Notes: generated by a model from the sequence alone, not told the origin. A stretch of DNA of 64,000 nucleotides from Euphorbia lathyris (GCF_963576675.1 NC_088911.1:91355256-91419255); one strand, 5' to 3'. Counted from the stretch's first letter, positions 44,527-56,800 are shown. Program-made: numbers and translations.

Positions 44527-45205
44527 GGTGCTGTTTGATAAAACTGAAAATTAATGGTTAAAAAATTAAGTGCTGAATTTTAAGTGATGAATATTATAAA
44601 GGCTGAAAATGTTAAACCCTCAAACTGTTTGATTTATATTAAAAATTAAGTGTTGAATATCATCAATCTATTTGATAACTATAATACGGGAAAATATAAA
44701 ATAATAAATTGTACAATTTTATCCTTATTTATATATATATTATAAAGTTTTATCCTTTCATATTATTCAATTATTCTAAGGAAAAAATACAATAAATTTT
44801 TTTTTGTCCATTTTCTAGTTTCAGTCTTGATATGGGAAAATGCATACTATTCAAGACATTCTGATACATTATTTTTTCCTTTTTTTTGCATGAGTTTTAT
44901 TGGTTTTCTTCCATTATTTAATATTTAAAGAATTACAATACCCAAAACCCATTTTATTTAATATATATGAACCCTATTATGTTGATAACAGTAGGCATAA
45001 TAGTCAATTTGCTTAAAAATAATTAACTACCTACTACTCAACGTGTTAAGTGATAATTTTAAGTCAAAATTTTTTACTTAAAAAGTGCATTTCAACTTAA
45101 TTCAATAATTTAAGTGGTTAATAAAAAGTGGTTATCAAACACACTTATTTAATTTAAGTGTTGAAGATATTAATTTAAGTGTTTTTTCATTTATCAAACA
45201 AGGCC
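44527..45205. mobile_element. Tourist-like (PIF/Harbinger) MITE
   Basis: The ends GGTGCTGTTTGATAAA and TTTATCAAACAAGGCC are imperfect terminal inverted repeats flanked by TTA on both sides (44524-44526 and 45206-45208). TTA duplications and a GG....GTTTG end are typical of this superfamily. It is 679 bp, AT-rich, with no transposase. Confidence 0.75.
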
Positions 45206-45439
45206 TTAGTCTTCCAAGTTTTTAATTTTTTTCATTTTATCAACATGTATATATTAATTTTATTAGTTAAACACATGAAGAACAATCTCTCATGCTTCAA
45301 AAAAAAAAAAAAAACAATTGTTACTCTCATATTTATTTAGAGCGAAATTTATAAGTACGATAAATACGTTTAAGCCTAAATCAGTAATTTAGGTTATTTG
45401 GTAAATTTAATTAATTTTAAAATTCATGTTTAGTTAATA

Positions 45440-45525
45440 AATTAGTCATAAATTTATTGTAATTAAAATTAATTAGTTGATGAATTAAAATTAGTCATAA
45501 ATTTATTGTAATTAAAATTAATTAA
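45440..45525. repeat. Tandem duplication of about 48 bp
   Basis: ATTAGTCATAAATTTATTGT followed by AATTAAAATTAATTA occurs twice, starting at about 45442 and 45490. It sits directly upstream of LINE 3. Confidence 0.7.
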
Positions 45526-45541
45526 TAATAAAGTTTTATTA

Positions 45542-47101
45542 ATGAAACACCTTTGGCGTATGTGGCAATGCCCCTCCTCTCTCTGGGTTCGCCTTCTTTG
45601 TGGTAAGTATCGAAAAGATAAGATCTTTGGGGGCCCGAAAGAGAGAGTTATCAATTGTTCCTTCCTCTAGAAAGGGCTTAGCGCCGTTTTTGCTGAGTTT
45701 TGCTCAGGGGTTGGTCTGGATGTGGGTAATGGTAAGTCCATAAGCTTCTGGTTTGATACCTGGATTGGGGATAAACCTTTAGTGGATGTGTGCACTTCCC
45801 CCTCGCCTAGTGATATCCAAAACTGGAGGTTAGCCGATGTGGTGGACTCTGAAGGGGACTGGGTTTGGCCTAAATTTGATTCTTTCTTTAGCCTTGAGAC
45901 TCTCCTTAGAATTAGAGGAGTGAAGGTGAGTAATCAAGAGGAAGACATGGATAAGCATTGCTGGGCGCTGACTAATAATGGAGTCTATTCTTGCAAATCT
46001 GCCTTTGAAGCTTTTTCCCTTAACAGGATTGATAATCCCTCGGATATTTGGAAGACCATTTGGTCCCTTAAAATCCCCTACCGCATAAGGAGCTTCCTGT
46101 GGCTGGGCGTTAAAAACAGATTACTTACTAACTCAGATAGATACAGAAGGCATTTGGCGACCTCTGGAGCTTGCGGTAGATGTAGAGGCCATGTTGAATC
46201 GTTGTGCCACGCTCTTAGGGATTGCCCTAAGAGTGAAGAGGTTTGGAAGAAAATTCTCCCTTATCATACTTTCTCTTCCTTCATGTCCCATTCTGTGAAC
46301 GACTGGTTCTCAGATGGTATTAGGGGAAAGTTATTGTCTTATATGGAGCATGGGGACGTTTTCTTTGCCATTATCTGTCATCAAGTGTGGAAATGGAGGA
46401 ACGAGGAGATTTTTGATAATAAAGCTGTGCTTTTGCCTAACTTAGCTGAGTTCTTCTTGAAGAAACTCTCCTCTATTATTGATAGTTTCAAAGGTGAGTC
46501 CCTTGCCAGATCTTCCCCGAGTAGTGATGTCCACCTCGTGAGCTGGAGCAGGCCGAGAGAGGGGGTTGTGAAGCTGAATACTGATGGTTCCTGCCTCAGT
46601 AATGGTAAGATTGCTGCCGGAGGTGTTCTTAGGGATGCGGGAGGCGCCTGGCTTTCTGGGTTTACCTAGAATTTGGGTTTGGGTTCTTCCTTCTCTACGG
46701 AGCTCTGGGGCATTCTCTCTGGGATCCAGCTGGCGATTAGGCTGGGTGTTAAGAGGCTTTCTGTGGAGTCAGATAACTTGGAGGCCATCAATATGATTTT
46801 GGGTAGTCATGCCATGGGTCTTCATAGCCGCAACCTTATTAAAGCTATTAAGAGGCTTAGCCCCTCATTTGATATCCTTGAGTTCAGCCACATTTTCCGG
46901 GAGCAGAACCGTGTTGCAGATCACTTGGCGGCGGTAGGCCATGAGGGGGTGTTAGGTGTTTCTACCCTTACCGTTCTCCCTATTGCTCTTTCTCCTTTTC
47001 TTTTAGAGGATAGGATTGGGGTTAGCTTTTCTAGGCTAATCCCGGTGTAGTTACTTGTTTTGCTTTGCTTTCCTTTCCTTTTCTACCAAAAAAAAAAAAA
47101 A
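45542..47101 (+). pseudogene. LINE 3: 5'-truncated L1 fragment (RT end, zf-RVT, RNase H)
   Basis: One frame runs from the ATG at 45542 to the TAG at 47048-47050, broken by TAG at 45668-45670 and 46667-46669. It shows the connection region (GNGKSISFWFDTWIGD), zf-RVT (SLKIPYRIRSFLWLGVKNRL, CGRCRGHVESLCHALRDC) and RNase H (LNTDGS, TELWGI, VESDN, REQNRVADHLAA). A poly(A) tail of 14 As (47088-47101) ends the insertion. I could not find its target duplication. It is a different subfamily from LINE 1 and LINE 2. Confidence 0.87.
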
Positions 47102-47541
47102 GGCTAAAGGCTAAAGATGGTTATATAGAGAATTGGAAGTTACAATACACGTGGTTTTAGTTTTAAAGTAAGTGAAAGAGAGTCATTAGTCATGATCCGC
47201 ACATGCACACAGTTAAGTGGGATAGTTTTTTTTTTGTAAATGGAGAACTTGAGTTTATTGGCGGTTATTAGCCAACCAATCAAACAAATTCAAATCAAAC
47301 CAAAACTCTTTCAAATATTCGTCCTTTCAGGTTTTAATGTCGCTGTTTAGAAGTCATTTAGATCGTTTTGCAAGTTTTCCACAAATATTTTGGCATGCTC
47401 AATCTCATCTTTGCTCAAAAGGCAAGAAACACTTTATGTTTTATTCATTAAAAAGAAAACTACTACTTTGGGAATTTAGACATTGCATTATAATTAGAAA
47501 AATATAGTGTTTTAAAATTTTGCCAAGGATAAGTTTTTTAT
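47102..47541. other. Unassigned sequence with a possible LINE 3' tail
   Basis: A T run at about 47227-47237 is followed by GTAAATGGAGAACTTGAGTT, which resembles LINE 3' ends seen on the minus strand elsewhere in the window. No coding sequence follows that I can recognise. Confidence 0.3.
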
Positions 47542-48038
47542 AGGCCTAAACCATACGTAGCCCCCTGAACTTGTCACTTTTAGTCATTTTGCCCCCTGAA
47601 CATACGGGACGGTCTATTTGTCTCTTTAACTATTTAAAAGTGGTATTGTCAACCCCCTGTTTTCATTATAACGGAAACAATTATGACATTTCTCATTGCA
47701 AGCACCAAAGTCGTAATAAAAAGGGTTGTGCACTACTAAAATAAGCTGCAAATGAGGTTAGTATAGACAATACACAAGTTTCTTGTAAAAATTGCAAATA
47801 TGGTTATGCACTACTAAAACAAGCTGTAAATGAGGTTAAATATATGCATGCTGGTTCAAATACTTCCATGAACACTTGTACTAATGTTGGAATTTCATTT
47901 TGTTTCTGTTATAGTAAAAATAGAGGGTTGCTAATACCACTTTTAAATAGTTGAGGGGGCAAATAGATCGTCCCGTAAGTTCAGGGGGCAAAATGACCAA
48001 AATTAACAAGTTCAGGGGGCTGCGTATGGTTTAGGCCT
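47542..48038. mobile_element. MITE with about 130-bp inverted repeats, Mutator-like
   Basis: The left end AGGCCTAAACCATACGTAGC and the right end (GCTGCGTATGGTTTAGGCCT) are long inverted repeats, extending through CCCCCTGAACTTG and GACGGTCTATTTG blocks. The flanks GTTTTTTAT and TTTTTTTAT form a 9-bp duplication with one mismatch, in line with Mutator-like elements. The T-rich flank makes the duplication less certain. It has no coding content. Confidence 0.75.
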
Positions 48039-48045
48039 TTTTTTT

Positions 48046-48605
48046 ATAAGATAGAGTAGCCAAAGGCTACAAGGGGCACAACCTAGGGAAGGAGACGCAC
48101 ATGACATCTTGGAGGAGGATTTCAGGAATTACATTGGGGGGTTGATCAAGGATATGCAATCCCAACGAGAGATCATAGGCAAGGTTAGCCAAGCGGTCCG
48201 CATTTTTGTTTCCTTCACGGTACGTGTGGGATATTACCACCATCTAATCTCGGTTCAGCAGCTCCTTAATAGCGTCAATCAAGTTACAAAACTCATTTGG
48301 ATTGAGATCCTCTCATTCCACAAGGCTGATCGCAGTTTGGCTATCAGATTCCACCTCCACAAATCTTAGACCCTTAAACCAAGCAAGCGAGAGTCCTTCG
48401 TAAATCCCCCAAAGCTAGTGATTAAACAAGATCCAATATTTTTAGCAAAGCTTGTGATCCACCTGCCATTGTGGTCTTGGATCAAACCACCCGTAGAAGC
48501 ACGGAGAGAGTGACCTTTAAAGGCCCCATCCACATTAAGTTCAAGCCATTGGTATCTCGGTCTCTTCCATGAGATTAATTGTTCAGCTTTGGGAAGGTAC
48601 TGGGC
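48046..48605 (-). pseudogene. LINE 4: RNase H fragment of an L1 element
   Basis: The minus strand encodes an RNase H piece (LNVDGAFKGHSL, GGLIQDHNGRWITSF, then VESDSQTAI and YREGNKNADRLANLA downstream) with stops and frame changes. The T run at 48039-48045 is probably its poly(A) tail. The MITE at 47542-48038 ends exactly there, so the MITE may have inserted into the tail or shares the T run by chance. Confidence 0.75.
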
Positions 48606-48629
48606 GCCTCTCAGCATACAGTTATTAGT

Positions 48630-48830
48630 TTGTTCCAGCAGAATACTTATATTGTTCCGACAGTGTGTGAAATTGTTCCAAATCAGTGTACCATTTGTTT
48701 CAACATAATATTTATATTGTTCCAACAGAATAAATCAGTGTATCAATTGTTCCAAAAAAATAGTTATATTGTTCCATCATAATACTTATATTGTTGTAAC
48801 ATAATTAATCAGTTTACCAATTGTTCCAAC
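48630..48830. repeat. Degenerate TTGTTCC repeat
   Basis: Three imperfect units of 50-85 bp combine TTGTTCCAACA, AATACTTATATTGTTCC and AATCAGTGTACCAA. The frame at 48579-48782 is a product of this repeat. Confidence 0.65.
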
Positions 48831-51239
48831 TCAATTTTATTGTCTCTCGTCTTCAATTTCATTTTTGTTTTTTAGTATTTAATATAGTATCTTCAAATTT
48901 ATATTATCTAATCGCCGGATTCCGTTGATTTGGGACTAAACCGTAAGGATTATCACTTTGAGTCAGAATTAAAATTTCTCAGAATGATGTTTTACATTTT
49001 TTGGAATTTTTTTAAAATTTTTTGGGTATTTGTTTTCTCACAGAAAAACAGATCGTCGAATTTCCTTATTAATTTCATTCATTTTGATAAACAAAAATTA
49101 ATAAATTATTATTTGTTAATAAATTATCAAATGAAAGTTTTGGAGAAGGGGGAATAAATAAAATATATCTAAAATCAAATTGTGAATGTGCTAGATAGCA
49201 ATATGGAGTATGTTTTGCAATGTTGAATTTGACTTTTGTCTATATATATATACATGTTAGAATGCAATATTTAAAGAGTCCAAAGCCTAATCAGTCCCTT
49301 ATTTTCCATGACATGACATGCATGTTTCAAACTCTTCCTTGACAAGAAAAATACCAAACAAATATTGAAATCCCTTTACAATAATTGATATTATATATAA
49401 AGAAGAGAAAAATATGAAATTCCAACCTATCTATCTCTATCATTCATCAATTATTGGAATATGTAACATTTGCTGCCTCAATCCATGATAATTCCATTGA
49501 AATTTTCTCTAAATTATCACAATTTTTCATTCAAAATAAAATAAAATATATATAGTCCTTAATTGATACAATTTCAATTTTATTCATTTTTTTTATGTGG
49601 AATTCACTGCACATTACGTTTTAACATGATGATTTCAACCATTAATTAATAAAAAAAACAAAGTTAATTGACTGAAATAAAATTCAACCAAGCTTATAGA
49701 ACAAAAATATTATTTTGCCTAATCGATGGAAAACCGCGAATTCCTTCTTCAACTGATCAAAATCGAGCAGTCTGGGAACGATGCAATGATAGGGATACAG
49801 TTTAGTCAGTTCAATAAACTCATTTAAAGCCTAATCAATCTAACACAAACATTATACAATTACATCCACAACCTAGTTTATAGTCGGTTTAATATTTCTG
49901 GAAAGATCAGAATACCCTTTATAACCCAGATTGATATTAATTCCATACGATTACATACTAAAACATATAAATACAAAATATTTTTTTTTACCGAAAATGG
50001 AACATTCCTGCTCTACCCGGACCAAAACAAGGTTCTGCTGGTCCGACTCTGTTGCCGATCGGCCACGTAGGTAGCCGATTTGGCAACAGGACATAGCCGA
50101 TCGGCGACATTGCAGACAACAGAATTTTGCTTCAATGAAGACAAACAATGGCATGAAACCCGAAACAACATCAAAAATAAATCAATCAAGTTGCAAATTA
50201 AATGGGAAGGTTTTTAAAACCTTTCAGAATATACTTTAGAGTTATAATCCATTTTTTAGTACAGTAAACTCACGAACACGAAATTTTAGAAACCCGAGCA
50301 GTGACCCAAACCCGTGCGTTTATGATCAAAATGACTCGAAAAGTTAGAAAGATGATTCTATATATGTTTAGAATCAATCCGTAGTAGAAATAGTTAATGA
50401 ATTCCAAGCAATAAATCCCTTCTTTCTTTCCTTTTCTCTTTTTTTTTTTTTTTTCACACAAAACCTTTATCTTCTCTCGAAAAACTGTTTTCCCTGTAAA
50501 TGGCAGTTTCTACCCATTTTGTTTGAATTGTGAGCAAAAAAACTACCATAATTCAAATTTACAACTGTTGAAAGCAGTACCTCATAGCCGATCGGCAAAA
50601 GCCTTCCCTCATAATTTGTAATGATTATTCTCGCATTATTCCATATAGGTTGTTAACATGCCTTTCAGGGTTTAAAATTTTTTATTTTCTATTTTTTTAA
50701 ATAATATTTGGATCAGATTGTTTAGGAGTCCCAAAATCTAATTGGATGTTTGAATTCTTCGGGTTTTTACTAAAAAAATATATAAATAAAGTGGGGAGTT
50801 AAAATGAATGTGTAGTATAGGGTGTATTTGGATGTTGATTGAATAATCTTTTAGAGTAGACTAAATTAAAAGCACCGACTTCCAGTTCTAAGTGATGATT
50901 AAAGTACAGTGAAAACAATTAATTGATATATACAGATGCATGTATATGTATATATATACTTAATTAGCAACTGTCATGGAGAATAATATTATTGAGGCAC
51001 AAGGCAAATAACATATGGATCTTGATGCCTAACTTGCAATGTGCATTTCACAATCAAATTCAGAAAAAAACAATACTAAGATTGATGGTCAATAGTCAAG
51101 ACTCTTGAAATTGTGAGGTGAGGGAGCAACATGCCCTTATTCCCTCATTCAACACCACAAGCTACATTGTCTTGTCTCAGGCTGCTACAAGGAAATCATA
51201 TTTAAAGTTTCAATTTTTGGGTTATTATAGTCTTTTGTT
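48831..51239. other. AT-rich intergenic sequence
   Basis: There are no convincing genes or element ends. GCCGATCGGC occurs at 50054-50063, 50096-50105 and 50587-50596, the last two inside CATAGCCGATCGGC. The short frames here have no recognisable product. Confidence 0.5.
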
Positions 51240-51393
51240 CTGTTATATATAATAAGGAAAATCAAATAAGGTCGCGATATCCTTTAAAGTTGTCTATTTT
51301 GGTTACTTTGTCCTCCGATTTTAAGGAACAATTCAAACCACTCTAACTCACTAAAAGTGACATAACCCGCCCCTTATTTTTTCCAATTGGATG
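51240..51393. mobile_element. Left part of a MITE split by the Copia element
   Basis: GTCTATTTTGGTTACTTTGTCCTCCG matches, inverted, CGGGAGGTAAAATGACCAAAATGGAT on the far side of the Copia insertion (about 56735-56765; overlapping blocks). It is a diverged relative of the MITE at 47542. GGATG at 51389-51393 is duplicated at 56468-56472. Confidence 0.65.
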
Positions 51394-51855
51394 TAATACA
51401 CAACAAAACTCAAAACATCAACTACTCATCATTTGCGAAAGAAATACAGAGAAATAATAAGAAGAAGAAAAAGTAAAAAGAAGAAGAAGAGGAGTTGTAC
51501 AGTTCAAACTCAAAGCTTTAGACTTTGTCTACTTTATCTCCACTTATTGCATTTGTCGAAGACCTTTGGAATAGCTAAAGGGCCCTTTTTGTCTTTCTAC
51601 CAATAGCACACTCTAGAAGCAGATCCACCACAATATGGTACACCACAACCTTACTTGATCAAATACCCAGACCATCTCAGCCACTCATCACAATCCATCC
51701 TGATCAAAGGCAATGATTGTGTCACTTGTGTTCTGTCCTTTTTATCCTTTACTTGTTGAGCAAACCTAAATTAGTATAAAGATGTAGTCACTATTTCAAA
51801 ATGTTTTAATGAGAAATTAATACAAAAGCTTTGTTTACCTCATTCAATATTATTA
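51394..51855 (+). repeat. 5' LTR of the TAATA Copia element
   Basis: It is 462 bp, from TAATACACAACA to CAATATTATTA, with a 5-bp inverted terminal match TAATA/TATTA in place of TG/CA. It contains a GAAGAAGAAG purine stretch. Confidence 0.88.
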
Positions 51856-51875
51856 TGGTATCAGAGCAACTCTGA
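51856..51875 (+). other. Primer-binding site (initiator Met tRNA)
   Basis: TGGTATCAGAGCAACTCTGA begins on the first base after the LTR and matches the standard plant Copia primer site. Confidence 0.92.
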
Positions 51876-51896
51876 TTTTATGCTTAATCATCAAAG

Positions 51897-52861
51897 ATGG
51901 TTGGTCCTATGATCACCTCCAGCAGTCCCTATCACCTTCCACAAAATGAGACTCCAGCCCTAGCCTTAGTCTCACAGGTCCTCATTGGACCCAACTACCA
52001 CCAGTGGTCATGTTCCGTCAAGGTGGCCCTCATGTCCAAAAACAAGTTCTCCTTTGTTGATGGAACCATTCAAGCACATGCATTGGATGATAACATGTAC
52101 AGTCAGTGGGAGAGATGCAACAATATGGTTATGTCATGGATCCACCATGCTCTCTCACCTTCAATAGCCAGAAGTATAATGTGGTTAGACAAGGCGGATC
52201 AAGTTTGGGCAGATCTGAAAGAAAGGTTTGCTCAAACTGATTCATTGAGAATCCTGGCGTTGCGGAGAGAAATCCATATCCTGAAACAAGGAAATGGAAG
52301 TGTTACTGAGTATTATACAAGCTTGAAGATATTGTATGATGAGTTAATGAACTTAAGACCCATGCCTAAGTGTACTTGCAGGGCTGCTTGTAGCTGCAAC
52401 GCCTTCAAGATCTTGCGAGATCAGCAGGATGCGGATCAGGTGATCACCTTTCTACAAGGGCTGAATGATTCCTATTCAACTATCTGCTCCCAGATTATCC
52501 TCATCAAGCCTCTACCTTCACTAACACACAGAACATATTTAACAATAACCGCAATAACCCGAGGTATGCAAATCGCAAAAACACAAACAAAAGCTCATCT
52601 TTGCGCACTTTCTATGGGAATACAGGACATACTGAGGATATTTGCTTCAAAAAGCATGGCTATCCCCCAAGTCATGGAAACAGAAGCAAAGGAAGCAACT
52701 ACAGAAATGCACAACCAAAAGCACATGCAACCACAAATCAACACAGAGAAAGCGGAGATTCAGGGGAAGAAGACGACAGACACGCCGGTGTTGAACCTTT
52801 CTCTCTTACCAAAGAGCAACACCAGACCCTTGTCGCATTGTTACCGCAAAACGGCTCATGA
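51897..52861 (+). pseudogene. gag of the TAATA Copia element
   Basis: Gag starts at the ATG 22 bases after the primer site (MVGPMITSSS). It shows the Copia N-terminal domain (YHQWSCSVKVALMSKNKFSF), the UBN2-type capsid region (WADLKERFAQTDSLRILALR, VTEYYTSLKILYDELMNLRP) and CTCRAACSC. A frameshift near 52560-52600 moves the knuckle into another frame, where CxxC is lost (RTFYGNTGHTEDIC: the first Cys is Arg, the second Tyr). A TGA at 52859-52861 then closes the frame, which continues in phase into the protease. No functional nucleocapsid could be made. Confidence 0.85.
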
Positions 52862-55800
52862 AAATCCCCAGCAACCAACAACAGTATCAACACCTTTTCA
52901 AAAGGGGAAAATTCTGGTATGATCCCAAATACTATTCCTAGTAAAATTGCTAGACCATACTGGATAATAGATACTGGGGCTACGGACCACATAGTGTGCA
53001 ACGTTAAGTTTTATAGTTCATACACCAAGATTGATAACTGTTGGGTCAACTTACCAAATGGAGACAGGGTAAAGGCAGAATATGTTGGCACTGTATTGTT
53101 AAGATCATCACTAATCCTATATCGTGCACTGCGTATCCCTAACTTTGATTACAACTTGATATCAACCAGTAAATTGCTAGACACTAGCAAGATGTGCATG
53201 ATTATAACTGGGTCGACGTGTGTGATATAGGATACCCAAAATTGGACAAAGATTGGCTGCGCTAAAGAGTATGAGGGCCTCTATTACCTAGAACATCTTA
53301 TCCCTAGCATAGTGAATGATCATATTGTTTGTTCAATTAAAGCCAGCTTGTGGCATTTACGTTTTGGCCATCCCTCCTATGAGAGGTTGAGGGGCCTCCA
53401 TCTATCATGTAATGATTTCAATTCAATCAAAGATGCACAATGTGACATTTGTCAAAGAGCCAAACAGAAGAAAACATCATTCACACTAAGCAACAATATA
53501 GCTAAAAACATCTTTGATATCATTCACATAGACATTTGGGGACCAGTCAGGGAATTATACTCCAATAAACATTATTTCCTAACTATACTCGATGACTATA
53601 GCATGTATACATGGATTTCACTCATGAGCACCAAATCCGAAGCCAGCACACCATTACAACATTTTTGTAGCTATGTTAACAGACAGTTCAACAAGAAAGT
53701 GAAAATCATACGACCTGATAACGGCCCTGAATTCACTGTGAGAGACTTTTATGCAACTAATGGAATCATACATCAAACGACGTGCCCAGAGACACCACTA
53801 TAGAATGGCCGAGTAGAATGAAAGCATTTAGACATTATGAACACCACTCGTGCCATCATGTTCCAAAGTTCATTGCCTAAGTCCTACTGGCCCGAAGCAG
53901 TCAGTCATGTCGTATACCTAATCAACAGATTGCCCTCGACACCAGTTTAGAAACAAACACCCTATAAATGCCTTTCTCGGATACAGACATGGCATCAAAG
54001 GTTTCAAATTATTAAACCTAAACACTAACATGATCTTTTTTCCAGGCATGTCAAATTTTTCGAGCAGAGTTCCCCTTTTTCAGACAAAACACAAACGGCG
54101 GATGCATCATTCTGTAGTGAAGAAAACTTAGACACAATTCATGCAACAATCATTCATGATGAAGAAGATACACAGTCAGACCTAGAGGAAGAGGAACAAA
54201 TACCAGATACACTACAAGATATGGATGCAACACAAACAGGCAATGACATTGACAACGATCAAACAATTCAACCACTAGAACAAAGCTTGGGCAGACCAAC
54301 CAGAACTAGAAGGATGTCGAGATACCTTCAAGACTATCATATAGCCTTAGCAGCAGGTTCCCCTCTACCTTGCCTTGAAAACTCGCCTCACGATTTCTCT
54401 AAGCACCTATCTTATTCCAAGTTATCACCCGCCAATAGAACATTTTCCATCAATGTCACATGCCATAAAAAACCTGCAACATTCAAAGAAGCACAATCAG
54501 ACAAAAACTGGAAGCAAGCCATGAATACATAATTATTAGCTCTAGAGGCTAATCACACTTGGGATTTAGTTCCACTACCTCAAGGCAAGAGACCCATTAG
54601 TTGTCGGTGGGTCTACAAGTTGAAACACAAATCGGACGGTAGCATTGCACGCTTCAAGGCACATCTTGTGGCAAAAGGATACACCCAGCAAGAAGGAGTG
54701 GACTTCACCGCTACATTTGCACATGTAGCCAAATTCACCACCATTAGAGTTATCTTAACAATTGCTACTGCAAGGAATTGGCACATATTACAACTAGACA
54801 TTGATAATGCCTACCTCCACGGTGACCTTCAAGAAGATGTGTACATGTCCCTACCACCAGGGGTTCCTAAATCCACTCCAACACAGGTCTGCAAACTCCG
54901 AAAATCCCTTTATAGTCTCTGATAGGCCGGACGACAGTGGAATGCCAAGCTCATTCCAACTGTTCAGAAAATGGGGTTCACCCAGTTTATAGCCGATCCC
55001 TCTCTTTTTATCCTCATCCAAGGCCATCACAACACCATCTTGCTCATCTACGTCGATGACATCATCCTTGCAGGAGATCACTTGCCTACCCTCAACCTCA
55101 CAAAGCACATCCTTTATAGTTCCTTTAGCATTAAGGACCTCGGCCCCCTGCATTACTTTCTTGGTTTCGAGTTCTCTCGCAACTCGCACGACATGCACAT
55201 GTCACAAAGGAAGTATATCTTAGAACTCTTACAAGACACAAATTTTCTAGAATGTAAACCCGCCTCTTCACCAGCTTTGCCCAACCAAAAACCCATCCCA
55301 CATGCCACAAAGCTACCTGATCTAACCCTATACAGACAATTAATTGGAAAGCTCCTATATCTTACCCACACCAGACCCGATATCTCCTATATCGTCAATC
55401 ACCTCTCACAATATCTCACCCAACCCACATCAGATAATATAAACAATGCTCACAGGATACTTCGTTACCTCAAAGGCACCATCGGTTTGGGCCTTTTCTT
55501 TCCTGCATGCAATGATCTCCAGCTACAGGCTTTCTCCGATTTCGACTGGGCCTCTTGCTCCACTACTCACAAGGCGATCACCGGCTACGTCGTGTTCCTC
55601 GGTTCTGCAATTGTCTCTTGGAAATCCAAGAAACGTAGTACTATCTCCAGAACTTCCTTAGAGGCTGAATAAAGGGCTATGACCCACTACCTCCTGCGAA
55701 CTCCACTAGATCACCAGCCTCCTTCGCACCTTAGAGCTTTTACACACTGCTTCCTCCCTTCTCTTTTGCGACAACACCAGCGCTATGCACATTGCTCAGA

Positions 55801-55990
55801 ACCCGGTGTTTCACGAACGGACCAATAACATTGACATAGACTGTCATGTGATTCGTGAACGAGTCTAGTCCGGCCTCATCAGGTTAATGCCCATCTCCTC
55901 GGCTCTCCAGATCGCCGATCTCTTCACCAAACCCCAGCATGCACCACATCTTCGATTTCTTGTTGGCAAACTCGGTCTGCGCAATCCTTA
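52862..55990 (+). pseudogene. pol of the TAATA Copia element
   Basis: Domains in order: protease with WIIDTGATDHIV (52958-52993); GAG-pre-integrase WHLRFGHPSYERL and CDICQRAKQKK; integrase with HIDIWGPV, RPDNGPEF and NGRVE; RT with [23 protein letters not shown] and the intact YVDD of LLIYVDDIIL (about 55040-55070); RNase H with FSDFDWASC and SLEAE. Stops include TAG at 53228-53230, 53801-53803 and 53947-53949, TGA after NGRVE, TAA at 54530-54532 and 55670-55672. Most are one transition from Gln, Arg or Trp. A block between integrase and RT appears deleted. The RNase H tail decays towards 55990. Confidence 0.87.
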
Positions 55991-55999
55991 CGCACGTCC

Positions 56000-56013
56000 A
56001 GTTTGAGGGAGGA
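56000..56013 (+). other. Polypurine tract of the TAATA Copia element
   Basis: AGTTTGAGGGAGGA lies directly before the 3' LTR and confirms that this LTR starts at TAATA. Confidence 0.8.
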
Positions 56014-56467
56014 TAATACACAACAAAACTCAAAACATCAACTATTCATCATTTGCGGAAGAAATACAGAGAAATAAAAGAAGAAAACGTAAAAAGAAGA
56101 AGAAGAGGAGTTGTACAGTTCAAACTCAAAGCTTTAGACTTTATGTCTACTTTATCTCCACTTATTGCATCTATCGAAGACCTTTAGAATAGCCAAAGGG
56201 GCCTTTTTATCTTTCTACCAATAGCACATTCTAGAAGCAGATCCACCACAATATGATACACCAAATCTTACTTGATCAAATACCCAGACCATCTCAGCCA
56301 CTCATCACAATCCATCCTGAGGCTATGATTATGCCACTTGTGTTCAGTCCTTTTCATCCTTTACTTGTTGAGCAAACCTAAATTAGTAGAAAGATGTAGT
56401 CACTATTCCAAAATGTTTTAATGAGAAATTAATACAAAAGCTTTGCTTTCCTCATTCAATATTATTA
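56014..56467 (+). repeat. 3' LTR of the TAATA Copia element
   Basis: It is 454 bp, collinear with the 5' LTR apart from short indels (AG-repeat, GATCAAAGGCAATG block). It ends ATTATTA and is followed by the GGATG duplication. Confidence 0.88.
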
Positions 56468-56800
56468 GGATGCAAATGCAATATGGTTTTTCCCTTCAAA
56501 AAAATTAATCTTCTTAGATTAAATTTTACAATAACCTTTCTAAATTCATAGACACTTTGAAATAACATCCAGAAAAGTTTACAAATTTTTATAAAAGGAA
56601 AAACTATATTGCATATAGAAAGTCAAATGGAAAGCAAGTGGTTTGCACGGGTTAATATTTTCTCCAATTGAGAAAAGTAAAAGGTGCATTATATCAGTTT
56701 CAAGAAGTTTGAGTGGCTAATAGATTATCCCTTAAGTTCGGGAGGTAAAATGACCAAAATGGATAATTTTAGAGCACTCTGTATAGTTTAGGCCGAAAAA
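56468..56800. mobile_element. Right part of the split MITE
   Basis: It starts with GGATG and ends with GTATAGTTTAGGCC (about 56784-56793), the same kind of terminus as the MITE at 47542-48038. GAGTGGCTAATAGATTATCCC mirrors the left part. With the Copia element removed the MITE would be about 480 bp. Confidence 0.65.

Larger units (their letters stand above)
51394..56467 (+). mobile_element. Copia LTR retrotransposon with TAATA/TATTA ends
   Basis: The 5074-bp element has LTRs 51394-51855 and 56014-56467, a GGATG target duplication, an initiator-Met primer site and a purine tract before the 3' LTR. The gag-pol order is gag, protease, integrase, RT, RNase H. Size and gag type suggest the Ale/Retrofit side of Copia; that is inference. 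LTRs differ at roughly 5 percent of sites plus indels by eye, older than the SIRE insertion. The coding region has many stops. Confidence 0.9.

Noticed and set aside
45722..47050. Host RNase H or reverse-transcriptase-like gene
   Set aside because: The poly(A) tail, 5' truncation and internal TAG codons identify a LINE fragment.
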